Origin: Thoreauomyces humboldtii
Lineage: Eukaryota > Chytridiomycota > Chytridiomycetes > Spizellomycetales > Powellomycetaceae
Assembly: GCA_027596035.1 (NCBI GenBank)
Contig: JADGJA010000488.1
Coordinates: 1-17,070, forward strand
Direction of reading: 5' to 3'
Length of the DNA stretch: 17,070 bases
A model generated the notes under the pieces. That model made no database searches. It was not told where the DNA came from and saw nothing but the letters and a program-made list of their open reading frames with translations. Made by a program: the position numbers and the translations under genes. Positions 1 to 7,974 of this stretch are shown here, in pieces (the first letter of the stretch is position 1; the number at the start of each line of letters is the position of its first letter).

Positions 1-329
1 CCCCCATCTCAGTCCTTCATAGACGGGAGCATGAGAACGAAGGGACACCTCACATCCTCTGAACCTTCGAGTCTGAAGGCTGTGGGTGGTGGACAGCTGT
101 CCAACACGCCGTCGCACACTCTGTGCGCAGTCCGTCGACGGAGGCCGCAAGCCGCAAGGGCGTTCACAAATGTGTTCCTCGTCCCTTGGCGTCCAAGTCG
201 CTCGACCAGCCCCACACACCATGGACAACACAGATCTACAGGACCTGGGCGTTGCATTGCCGACGAGGACGAATCGTCTATATGAGCTCGATCCCACGAC
301 ACAGAAGGACTGATTTCACTACCCACACA
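1..329. other. 5' flank of the hydrolase gene, no gene seen
   Basis: No convincing gene is visible. An open frame runs through from position 123 into the hydrolase, but it begins with GTG and its first in-frame ATG is at 282. The translation of this stretch is basic and of low quality, as expected of a leader rather than a protein. No clear TATA box was found. Confidence 0.4.
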
Positions 330-1647
330 ATGACAGTCGCCAAAACCACCCCTCCTGCAACCCCAGATCCAGCTACTCAAGCAGTCTTCGACTCTCCACG
401 GTGCCGCCAGTTCCTCGACCTCCCTCACCTCCAGGACCCACTGTGCTTCTGCGAGGTCGGAGATCCAGACGGCGTCCCAGTGTTCCTCGTGACAGGAGCC
501 GGAGGATGCAGGCTCATGAGTCTACTTTTCCACGCCAGCGCGACGTTGACGGGCATCCGTCTCATCTCCTTCGACAAGCCGGGCGTGGGGCTGAGCGGAT
601 CCAGACCTCCGAACCAGGACGATCATGACCCGTTCCAGTTCGTCGCGGATCTCGTCATCGCCATAGCGGATCACCTCCGAATCCAGAAGTTCGGCGTCAT
701 GGCTTTCTCGCTGGGCGCCATGGACGCCGTCGCTCTGGCGAACAGTCATCCCGAACGCATCGTGTCGTCGGTTCAGATATTCGGGGGTTGGACCATGCCG
801 AACATGCCGAACCCACTTAAGAAGATGAAGATGCTCACCAAGATTCCCGAATCGTGGATCAGAGGGTGCGTCGGAACGGCAACGAACGTTCCTTTCGATC
901 CCCGTTACTCTTGGCTCATGGCAAGTCTCGACGGCGTGTCAGGAGGGATCCAATCCCTAGCCGGGGCGTCTGCCAACCTGTTCGGATCTTGCCTCGGGTC
1001 CGACGGCGACGACGACGAAAAGGACGATGGGCTTGAGGACGGCGGAAAGGAGGAACGAGCGTTCAGGAAGAACGAACCTGCCGTGGATCATGCGTCCAGA
1101 CTCATCAGCAGGATCTTTAGGTGGTCATGCATCTGGGCGAAGAAACCTGCGATGACCCCTGCGGAAGCGTTCGTCGTCACAAAGGCCGCCAATCCAAAGA
1201 CCAATTGGGACGGTGGATGGGACATTTCGGCCGAGATGGATGTCAAGCATGCGAAACCTCGGGCATACATGTTCGAGGGATTAGTGGAGGACCTGATCAA
1301 AGCTTGTGGAAAGCGTGGCAATCTGAACGTTGACCTCGCCACCGTCAAGACGCCGTTCCACTTTTACCACGGCACAGAAGATGTCTTAGTCAAACCCGCT
1401 GCAGTCCAGGTGAGTCCCGTTAAGATTAGTGATGAGCTGCGTGGCAAGCCTTGCGACTGACGACATGTCTTTTTGGAAGGCGCTCGCAAAGTCCATGGCG
1501 CACGCAGAGGTGACCGTGGTTCGAAAAGGGACGCACGACATGATCAGCAACGCGCGTCTGTTCCGCGCCGCTGCTCGAGAGATCGTCGCTGGTGCCGGCA
1601 CTGCGTTCGAAAGTGTTTCATTCTCCGATGTTCCAACGTCTGCTTAG
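330..1647 (+). CDS. alpha/beta hydrolase, two exons
   Basis: Serine hydrolase of the alpha/beta-hydrolase fold, 415 residues; the substrate is unknown. Exons are 330-1409 and 1480-1647, separated by a 70-bp phase-0 intron (GTGAGT...GGAAG). Joining the exons is needed to complete the catalytic triad. Visible elements are an oxyanion-type turn TGAGG (about residues 55-59), the nucleophile elbow AFSLGA with Ser127, the acid in GTEDVLVKP (Asp351) and the His in KGTHDMI (His379), which lies in exon 2. A very acidic insert at about residues 223-245 sits in the lid region. I chose the ATG at 330 because it has A at -3 and directly precedes the conserved region; the in-frame ATG at 282 has T at -3 and would add 16 basic residues. 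There is no signal peptide, so it is probably cytosolic. Fold and triad are clear; esterase, lipase or epoxide-hydrolase-like activity cannot be told apart. Confidence 0.85.
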
Positions 1648-1790
1648 TTCCTCCTGGACACATATACTTTACCGAACTCTATCAGACGACCTGAGATCTG
1701 CAACCATTTATTCTCATCATCGTTGTCGCAATTTCTATGGTCCTTTGTCCATACAGAGGATGTTGGGTGCGGTGAACCAAGAGTTCAGGG

Positions 1791-2240
1791 ATGAAGAGCG
1801 CCGTTGATGCATCCCCAGACGCATCCTGCTGGCTTAGTGATAACGCTAGCTATGAGCTCGATGCGCGCACCTGCAGCGACAACGACCCAGCTGAGGCAGG
1901 TGACGATGAGCTCGCCCAGCGGATTCAAAGGCGGCCGAAGGTCTCGCTTCTGCGTCTACGAGGCTGTCACGCGTTGTTCGCGAGTTGGGATGCTGGAGAG
2001 CAGTTGCAAAATTGGCAAGACAGCTTACCAATAAAGCGAAGGCGGGTGACAACGAGCTCGATGAGTTTCCCGAAGAAACCAAAGGCCGCCGACGCATCGC
2101 GAGAGATCTCTGAAGCTAGGCGACGAAGCGCTCGCAGCTTCTTTACATTCATTCGTTCAGGTCTTGGCAGTTCTGAAGGATATCGTAGGCAGGATAAAGC
2201 TGCCGAAGACCGGGAAACTGTAGCGGTGCGTGGTTAAAGC
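1791..2240 (+). pseudogene. Remnant of a helical multicopy protein family (copy A)
   Basis: An ATG-initiated frame of 148 codons exists (1791-2237), but the protein-like signal moves between frames. In one frame there is an acidic AEAGDDEL stretch near 1895-1920. In another there is a helical run from about 1929 (DSKAAEGLASAS) through AKAGDNELDEFPEE to ARDL, where a stop falls at about 2110. After that stop the same frame continues with KLGDEALAASLHSFVQVLAV and ends at a TAG near 2222. The closing part resembles the sequence at 7580-7680 (shared LAVLK-D/E-I/M-V core), so this is probably one member of a dispersed family. The composition suggests amphipathic helices, loosely like N-terminal adaptor domains of fungal signalling proteins; that is a guess. 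It could be a decayed gene, or a gene with unrecognised introns or sequence errors. Confidence 0.4.
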
Positions 2241-2408
2241 CCCACTCCGACGGACCTAAATCTCACGTCTTCGTGCGAAGCAGACAGTCTCCTTCCGGGT
2301 GCTCTTCCTTGCACTTCAGGGGTCGTCAGGGCTTGGCTGTCAAGACTTTGGGCGTCGGGCTGACATTTCACGGTACTCTGGCCGAGCAGTACGGAACCAG
2401 CCGAAATC

Positions 2409-3284
2409 ATGCAGTGTTCGGGTCAATCCTCATCCCCAGACACGGCCACGGTAAAGTGGAATGAAATTGATCGATCCTACAAAAACGTCAACGCAGAAAA
2501 GATTCTTGAAAACCACCCAACCTCCTCTCTGATCGGAATGTCCGGGATGAAATGGGAAGCAGGTGACGATGACGTGCCGGACGCGGCAACTTTATCATCG
2601 TTCCAGCTGGCGTCCTCCCCTTCCGCCTTAGTCAAGGGAACGTCGGTGCTTGTGACATCCTCGATGGTGCTGACGCAGGTGCTGCATGGCAACAGATTAA
2701 CGATTAGACTTGGAGAAGAGGGAAGATCTTATACAGTACGCAGCCCTGGAAGTGGTCCCGCGCATCCAAGCGCCCCGTGGCTTCGCTCAAGGACTATTTT
2801 TGGGAGCCTGAAAGAGGCCGCCCCGCTCGAGACCGTCTCTCTGTCTGGTCGGATGAGAAGGACATGTGTCGTGACCCGCTGCCAACCGCCGTATCCGACT
2901 GTCGCCAGCTGCCACTTGGAATCCTTTGATCATAATGCGACACAACGATCGGTACAGATCAACGAGATCCACCAGGCGTTACGGTTGGACTCACGGAGCG
3001 TCCTCTGTGGGGACATGAATTTTACTCGACCGGACGAAACTTTCCCGTCTCCTTGGGTGGACAGTGGGCCCAGCGAGTTCACCTACGATGCCCTTCTGAA
3101 CACAAGCATTCGGGATAATTTTCGGACGCGGCTGGATCGTTTGTACATCCGGGGCGTCGATGTTTGCCACTCTCGCTTGGTAGGGACGGAACCTATAGAT
3201 GAGATCTTTGCGAGCGATCACTTTGGAATATACGCTCAAGTGACACTTCAACATCCGTCTACTGATTGTCAACAGAACAGTTAA
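2409..3284 (+). CDS. TDP2-like endonuclease/exonuclease/phosphatase protein, N-terminal half doubtful
   Basis: The C-terminal half, from about 2830, carries the motif set of the DNase I-like (EEP) fold. In order these are SCHLESFDHNATQ, with the His-Leu-Glu-Ser signature typical of tyrosyl-DNA phosphodiesterase 2, LCGDMNF (Asp/Asn), TRLDRLYIRG, and ASDHFG (catalytic Asp/His) near the C-terminus. Family knowledge suggests Mg-dependent phosphodiester hydrolysis, such as removal of topoisomerase-2 adducts, but the substrate here is unproven. The open frame starts at an ATG at 2409 and is 291 codons long. The first 140 residues do not look like the family: there is a KWN near residue 16 but no clear catalytic Glu block. 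Around 2701-2790 a more protein-like reading (LEKREDLIQY, LEVVPRIQAP) lies in another frame. The gene is therefore either frameshifted in its N-terminal half or wrongly joined. It is a pseudogene candidate with an intact C-terminal half. Confidence 0.55.
   Translation: MQCSGQSSSPDTATVKWNEIDRSYKNVNAEKILENHPTSSLIGMSGMKWEAGDDDVPDAATLSSFQLASSPSALVKGTSVLVTSSMVLTQVLHGNRLTIRLGEEGRSYTVRSPGSGPAHPSAPWLRSRTIFGSLKEAAPLETVSLSGRMRRTCVVTRCQPPYPTVASCHLESFDHNATQRSVQINEIHQALRLDSRSVLCGDMNFTRPDETFPSPWVDSGPSEFTYDALLNTSIRDNFRTRLDRLYIRGVDVCHSRLVGTEPIDEIFASDHFGIYAQVTLQHPSTDCQQNS
2764..2806 (+). repeat. 43-bp segment repeated near 8.6 kb
   Basis: It matches 8604-8646 at about 36 of 41 aligned positions by eye, with a C run of four here against three there. 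The one-base difference changes which frame is read through, and this copy lies inside the doubtful N-terminal half of the TDP2-like gene. Confidence 0.55.
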
Positions 3285-3600
3285 CTCGGCGGCGATACCG
3301 GCGATATCGGCTCCTCATTTCTCTACGACCGACGTTCCCTCTACAAGGCGCTCTTCCTAGCGAGCAGCAAGATTGCTGCGACACCGTAACCAATGTGTAC
3401 AAAAAGGCCGCTGAACTGCCGGGCGTCGCCGCGTCAAAGGCTGTCGCTGCAAAGGACGCTACTGTTTCCACTGTTCGTCTGTATCGTCAGACACGGTTGC
3501 GCAGACTCAAACGCACGCCGCTGTGGCCCAAAACAAGACAGCATCTGCTATTGAAGCGGAAAGGTTGGCTTCTTCACTTCTAACTTTGACTTTGTAAGCC
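3285..3600 (+). pseudogene. Ala-rich protein-like remnant spread over three frames
   Basis: Three protein-like pieces follow one another in different frames. The first is SSFLYDRRSLYKALFLASSK, ending at a TAA near 3390. The second is TNVYKKAAELPGVAASKAVA and onward to about 3475. The third is SSDTVAQTQTHAAVAQNKTA and onward through a Leu-rich end to a TGA near 3594. A 105-codon open frame (3266-3583) covers only the middle piece well. No splice pair short enough to join them is evident. I do not recognise the product. It may be the decayed 3' end of the same locus as 1791-2240, or a frameshifted gene of its own. Confidence 0.3.
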
Positions 3601-3845
3601 TGTGACCGACCTGCCGTCTCTTATTCGACCTTTTCTATCCAGGGTCCAAAACACTAGCCAAGTTTCGGAAAGATCATACGTATCATAAGGCGATGCAGCC
3701 TCGCGAAGCATTGGTTGTTTGTCGAATCTCTAAGCTGACTGGACAGCAAATGGCATATAAATTTATTGACAAAATGGGTGCAGTTGTCAACTCCACCTGC
3801 TGCTACCAACCCGTTGTGACTTCCTTGATTTATCGCACGCGACGA
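3601..3845. other. Intergenic, 3' flank of the oxygenase gene
   Basis: A relatively AT-rich stretch between the remnants on the plus strand and the stop codon of the minus-strand oxygenase. It presumably holds the 3' UTR of the oxygenase. A plus-strand open frame at 3693-4076 runs antisense into that gene and has no protein-like character. Confidence 0.35.
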
Positions 3846-4763
3846 TTAATCAAGACCCCCCGGCGGCATCTTTGCCCTCTGATGCTCCACCATTACATCA
3901 GCCTTCATTACAATCTTTTCGCCCTCCCGAACCATCAACCCGCAATGCATAGCATTGTAATCAAAAATCACTGCTCTTCCTGTTCTGGGTGGTATGTCCA
4001 TCGTCAGGCCTTTTATTCCATTAAGGAATCTTGTCTCTCCACCGTGGTGAACATCAGCGAGATATACCAGCAATGAATACCGGCTAGCATTGAGTGGGTC
4101 GTTGGGATCGACGTACTGGCCATCGTAGTGGCAACGAAACTGTCCGCCTGGAGCGTATTTGCTGAACCTTAGTCGTGGGTTGAGTGACCCTCTCTCCCCA
4201 AAGTGACGAAACTCTGGGAAAAACAGCTCTATGCGTTGCCACAGCACCGCCGCAAGCTCACTCGAATCGATCGTGGCTGCCAAGTCGTTGCGAATGTAGG
4301 CGTCTTCGACCAGCTGCCCGTGTTTGTTGTGTGGCGGGCCCCAGCCGCGATCCGTTGCCGCGTGCACGAGCTGGCGAATCTCGCGGGCATCCAGCAAGTC
4401 GTCCAGAACGAATATCGAGGCTTCGCTTCCGTATTCCACGTCCGCCCATTCAAGAGATCGGTTCCGCCACGCCACATAGTCATAGTTGTTGTACCCAAGC
4501 AGGCTCCCTCGATAGTGCATGTTGAGCCGCACAGGGTTGCCTGGGATTGTGCCATCGTCAAGCGGCGCCTGAACTCCTTCGGACGGGTCCCAAGGAGGCG
4601 CGTGCCAAGGGGCTGTCGGAGTGAAAACCCACGGTGTCTGGATGGCCAACGAAGAGGTATTTGCGAGCTGAAGTGTCTCTCTTGACTTCGCGGCGTACAG
4701 CAGGCCGAGGATGGTAATTCCCGACGCCGCTGCGGTGAACCAGAAACCTAAAGCTCGACACAT
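3846..4763 (-). CDS. Prolyl 4-hydroxylase-type Fe(II)/2-oxoglutarate dioxygenase, membrane-anchored
   Basis: Single-exon gene of 305 residues. The open frame extends upstream to 4796 only through a GTG; the first ATG is at 4763 and is used here. Residues 4-25 form one hydrophobic segment, giving a signal anchor with the enzyme facing the secretory lumen. The jelly-roll oxygenase domain covers about residues 110-295. Metal ligands are His212 and Asp214 in CHYDGQY and His273 in NAMHCG. The 2-oxoglutarate-binding basic residue is Lys283 or Lys287 in EGEKIVMKAD. HHGGETRFL and RTGRAVIF are also typical of the family. Known members hydroxylate prolines in secreted or other proteins; the substrate here is unknown. 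The N-terminal 100 residues are Pro/Trp-rich and not recognised. A TATA-like box lies about 115 bp upstream of the ATG. Confidence 0.85.
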   Translation of the reverse strand: MCRALGFWFTAAASGITILGLLYAAKSRETLQLANTSSLAIQTPWVFTPTAPWHAPPWDPSEGVQAPLDDGTIPGNPVRLNMHYRGSLLGYNNYDYVAWRNRSLEWADVEYGSEASIFVLDDLLDAREIRQLVHAATDRGWGPPHNKHGQLVEDAYIRNDLAATIDSSELAAVLWQRIELFFPEFRHFGERGSLNPRLRFSKYAPGGQFRCHYDGQYVDPNDPLNASRYSLLVYLADVHHGGETRFLNGIKGLTMDIPPRTGRAVIFDYNAMHCGLMVREGEKIVMKADVMVEHQRAKMPPGGLD

Positions 4764-4878
4764 GCTCGCACTGGTTGAATGGGAACGAGGCAACACTCCA
4801 GCCGGTACGAAAAGGGGACAGGAAATACTGTAGCGCGCGGCGACACGTAGGTCTGCGAGCAGTGGGACTTGATCGCGC

Positions 4879-4886
4879 TTTATAAA
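4879..4886 (-). promoter_or_regulatory. TATA-like box for the oxygenase gene
   Basis: On the minus strand the sequence reads TTTATAAAG, about 115 bases upstream of the ATG at 4763. That is compatible with a TATA box and a 5' UTR of roughly 80 bases. This is inference from sequence and position only. Confidence 0.35.
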
Positions 4887-4987
4887 TTGTCAGAACGCGT
4901 CTTGGGCAAGGGTGGCTGTGCACTAACCGTCGACGTTCGCAACGCGGCGCTCGCTAGGCGCCCACAAAGGGCACCATACGCGTGCTT

Positions 4988-5463
4988 CTGTCGCCTCTGC
5001 ACAAACTATCGCGCCTCCCGCTCCCGAGCTGGCGCCCGCTGAGGAGACGGCGACAACCGCGTTTATCTGCTCACATGCTCAATGTGGTCGCGAGTTTGCA
5101 ACTCAAGTGGAAATATCGCCCAGTATGTTGTTGGCGCGGCCAAGTTATTTGCCGCGGAGACTACAGTAGGCCGTTAGGGAACACGCGAGTTATTAAAGTG
5201 CAACGGACAGTGCAAGGGACGGAGTATTGAGTAAGACTTTCCAGGAGCTGGCAGGACGAGGACTGCAAGCTAGAAAGAGGATTTGAAAAAGCTGGTCGGA
5301 CAGCACGCGTTCGCGCTCTAGGGCAGCCAGCCGTGGCCATTGGGGCAAACGTTACTAACAGTTGCGACGTTTGGCCCAACCGCGGCCGCTGCCTTTCGGC
5401 AAACCTTCCTGAAAGATTCGCAGGGAGTCAACATCATAGCAGCCAAGATCGCCCTAGCTCCCA
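4988..5463. other. Intergenic stretch without a supported gene
   Basis: Open frames here (4982-5230 plus, 5161-5379 minus, 5333-5614 plus) are short, unlike known proteins and mutually contradictory. No repeat, RNA gene or clear promoter was recognised. Confidence 0.4.
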
Positions 5464-5978
5464 TCACGCAAAAGCACTCGCGAAATCCATGCTATCACTC
5501 TTGCTTTGCGCCCTAATCAGAAGCCCTTGTTCATCCGCAGACACACCCGCAACGACGCCCGCGATGACCAGATTGGTTTCCCGAATTACGCAAGGCGGAT
5601 CTACGTTCCCCTGATGACTGTGTCGCCTAGCGCGCGGTCGAGCGTGTGCGTGGCCGCGCAAATGACATGCATATGTACGTTCTCCAGCGTCAGTTCGCCG
5701 GACCTGCTCAAAGCGTCTAAAACATGGAAGGCTGCGTCGCGCTCCGTCCGTTGCGCGGAGATGTCAAGAGTGGTTAGGGTCGTCAGCGGATGCAGGATAG
5801 ATTTGGCGCGGGAGCGGGTCCATCGGTCTTGAATACAAAGGATGGCAGGTCGGACTGCGGCATGGAACATGGTTACTAGCGCGTTCGTGAGTGCTTTCGG
5901 TAGAGCGACAGAAACTTGGATGCAGACACGCATTGCTTTCTTTCGGAGAGGAAGACATACAAAAACTGTGAGACGCAT
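5464..5978 (-). pseudogene. Unidentified gene with a single frameshift
   Basis: An ATG at 5978 opens a 125-codon frame that ends at a stop at 5601. The protein-like signal does not end there. Shifting frame by one base at the GGGG run (complement of 5610-5613) gives a smooth continuation, from DRALGDTVIRG into NVDPPCVIRETNLVIAGVVA, ending at a TGA at 5464. The restored reading would be about 170 residues. The body is helical and hydrophobic (HPLTTLTTLDI, AFHVLDALSRSGELTLENVH, MHVICAATHTL). I do not recognise the family. The first 35 residues are basic and may be mis-started; a GTATGT near 5960 could be an intron donor. It is either a recent pseudogene or a functional gene with a one-base sequence error. 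Confidence 0.4.
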
Positions 5979-6301
5979 TCACAACCGCCCAAACCTGCTT
6001 TTTCATTTGTAACCATTATCACTCAAGGTACTAAGCCGGCATACGCATGGGATGTCTCTCAGTCCATTTGATTGCAAAAGTTATAGAGCCTCTATACATG
6101 ACGGGGAAAAGTTACCCAGACCAACCTCAAAGCTGTCGTGGCTCGGGGTACGAAGGCACGATCATCTTCCGTTCCCTCGCTGGTCAGATCTTCCATCGTC
6201 CGCAGAGCTGTTTGAAGACAAGTCATGGTGCCAAGCACCTTCCTCCTCCTCGTAGATATGAATCAACGGTTTCCGTTGTCACCGAGATCATAAAAGCTGC
6301 C
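5979..6301. other. Intergenic, 3' flank of the two-pass membrane protein gene
   Basis: It lies between the frameshifted gene and the stop codon of the gene at 6302-7348. A plus-strand open frame beginning at 6047 runs into the antisense of that gene and is Arg/His/Pro-rich, as expected of an antisense shadow. No feature recognised. Confidence 0.35.
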
Positions 6302-7348
6302 CTACTGCGCATAAAGCGTCCCCTCAAACGTAGGCACAAACCTCCTAATCTCACTCGTCAAATCAACCTCCCTTCCCTCCAACCCCGCCTGCAAAACCGC
6401 CAGCGTCACCCTCGGGTCCAACCCATGCACCCATACCCGCAGCGGCTCCCTCCCATCCACAAACCTCACCAAAACAACCTCCTCCGGCGCTCTCACATGC
6501 GAGTCCACAACTCTCTCCTGCAGCTGATAAATCCCCGCCATCACCGCCTTCAACACAAGCCCGTCCCCGGATTTGCGGCTGCCGGCTTTGGGCCCGCGGA
6601 TCTGCGCACACAGCCCGGGGTCAAGCGCGGTTAGCGCGAGCAGGTCTTTGTGAAGCAGGACCGCGTCGCGGATTTCGGCACGTGAGTAGCGGGTGGCGGT
6701 GCACAGGGCGAATGCGGGGCGGATTGTGAGGGTTGTGCGGGTGAGCGAGATGTAGGCGCCGGTGGCGGCGCTGCGGAAGAGGTAGAAGATTCCGCCGTAA
6801 AACGCACCGATGAAGAAAATGAGGGCGGCGTCGCCGACGACGTCTTGGAGGTACGGATTGTCGGAGAGAGGGAGGGGCTGGACTTGCCAGGCGTCCGAGG
6901 TGGTGGCGCGGTAGTAGGTCCGCATGATGAGAGGCGTGATTGCATAGTCCGCGGTCTCGAGAGGGCCGACTTGCCACGATTGATACATGTTGAGCCATTC
7001 AACCATGCTGGGGGCCGGTGGCGGCGTGGAAAAAAGGTTGGCGAGGCCGTAAGATACATCGTTTGCGCGTTGGGGCAAGATGAGGTAGTTGATGACGTGC
7101 AAGCCCAGGAAGGCCATTAGAAAAGAGCGTAGGAGGTGTTTTGCGGTGGAACGTTTGTCTGCTTTGGCTTCCTCCACAGGCTTCGGAATTGGGAAGCGGA
7201 AGAGGACGGGTTCATTGTCGTTCTGGACAGCGTTGCGCAGAATGGAATGCCAGAACGGTTTTGAGCGGGAGTTGCCGTCATCGCTGCTAGCGGTTTCCAG
7301 GTTTTTTGCAGAGGTGGACGGCAGGAGGGGGGTGGCCATGGAAGTCAT
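6302..7348 (-). CDS. Two-pass membrane protein of unknown function
   Basis: Single-exon gene of 348 residues. The open frame upstream to 7420 begins with GTG; the first ATG is at 7348, with a second at 7339. Residues 1-70 are polar and Ser/Lys-rich. Hydrophobic segments lie at about 72-91 (LLRSFLMAFLGLHVINYLIL) and 172-192 (GDAALIFFIGAFYGGIFYLF), separated by an 80-residue Pro-rich loop. A soluble C-terminal domain of about 150 residues follows, rich in beta and alternating Val/Leu/Arg. This layout, two helices followed by a beta-rich tail, recalls organelle membrane proteins such as the TMEM186/TMEM223/TMEM70 group, but I see no diagnostic motif. Many Arg residues near the N-terminus would fit a mitochondrial location, though there is no clean presequence. 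Real coding is supported by length, hydrophobic pattern and the lack of introns. Confidence 0.7.
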   Translation of the reverse strand: MTSMATPLLPSTSAKNLETASSDDGNSRSKPFWHSILRNAVQNDNEPVLFRFPIPKPVEEAKADKRSTAKHLLRSFLMAFLGLHVINYLILPQRANDVSYGLANLFSTPPPAPSMVEWLNMYQSWQVGPLETADYAITPLIMRTYYRATTSDAWQVQPLPLSDNPYLQDVVGDAALIFFIGAFYGGIFYLFRSAATGAYISLTRTTLTIRPAFALCTATRYSRAEIRDAVLLHKDLLALTALDPGLCAQIRGPKAGSRKSGDGLVLKAVMAGIYQLQERVVDSHVRAPEEVVLVRFVDGREPLRVWVHGLDPRVTLAVLQAGLEGREVDLTSEIRRFVPTFEGTLYAQ

Positions 7349-7443
7349 TCTGAACGGGCCGGGTTGTCGACAACATCCAGCTGTTTTGTGGTCCACAAGG
7401 GTCTCCAGGAGAATGTACACAAATAAAGTCCGCTGCTTACGCG

Positions 7444-7945
7444 ATGCGATCGCCTCCTCTCGACGTTTCCGCGCAGCCCTCGCTCGCTGTAGCGAGATGG
7501 GCTGTCCAAAAGTTCTCGCAGCTGAGGAACTCTAACAATTGTACCCGCGCTATCGGCACGCTTGGTCGTAAGCACTGTGGACCGGGAGATGTTGACGTCC
7601 ACTTTGTTCGATTTCTGGCAGTCCTGAAGGAGATGGTAAGCAGGGAGCGGCTAAAACGAAACTGTAGGCTTGAAAGATGATGCCTGGTTGCATGTATCAA
7701 ACCTGGTTCTATGATATCTACAAGCGGAGTTTGTTGGGAATCTTTGGTGGGCGCATACTGATGTAGTGATTTCTACCTTCGTTTGTGCTAACATAGGCAC
7801 GCCAATTTTCCACCCGCCCGTCTTTATTCCTTTGGACATCCCCGTTTCAACCATAGACTTTCTCCAATCTACACAGGTCACCGCATCGGTCACTGCTGCT
7901 GCTAACAAAATTTTGAACGGAAGTTTTCTCAACGGCAATATGTGA
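7444..7945 (+). CDS. Hypothetical protein, probable two-exon gene of the dispersed family (copy B)
   Basis: Exon 1 runs from the ATG at 7444 to 7635 and contains AVQKFSQLRNS, GTLGRKHCGPGD and FVRFLAVLKEM. It ends exactly at a GTAAGC donor. A possible acceptor at 7728-7729 (CGGAG) gives a 94-bp phase-0 intron, and the following frame stays open to the TGA at 7943-7945, encoding FVGNLWWAHTD, ANIGTPIFHPPVFIPLDIPV and ending NGSFLNGNM. The total is about 135 residues. Without splicing, exon 1 would read on to a stop at 7680. The exon 1 end resembles 2150-2220 (copy A), and its middle resembles 8661-8735. The acceptor lacks a good pyrimidine tract, so the join is uncertain. The antisense frame at 7651-7938 has no ATG start. 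Function unknown; possibly a decayed copy. Confidence 0.4.
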
Positions 7946-7974
7946 AAAGGGATGAGTAGGTTTCTTTGGACTGG

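Noticed and set aside
2409..3284. Idea that the EEP domain belongs to a LINE retrotransposon endonuclease
   Set aside because: HLES and RLDR motifs fit the TDP2-like group, and no reverse-transcriptase motifs are present on either side.
3693..4076. Plus-strand open frame of 127 codons
   Set aside because: Its second half is antisense to the oxygenase catalytic domain, and its first half has no protein character.
5464..5500. Similarity of GCACTCGCGAAATCCATG near 5475 to the start of hydrolase exon 2 at 1480
   Set aside because: Only about 18 bases agree and the following sequence diverges completely, so it is most likely chance.
6047..6634. Plus-strand open frame of 195 codons
   Set aside because: It runs antisense into the two-pass membrane protein gene and reads as Arg/His/Pro-rich shadow sequence.
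7651..7938. Minus-strand open frame of 95 codons
   Set aside because: It begins with TTG, has no ATG, and lies opposite a more protein-like plus-strand reading.
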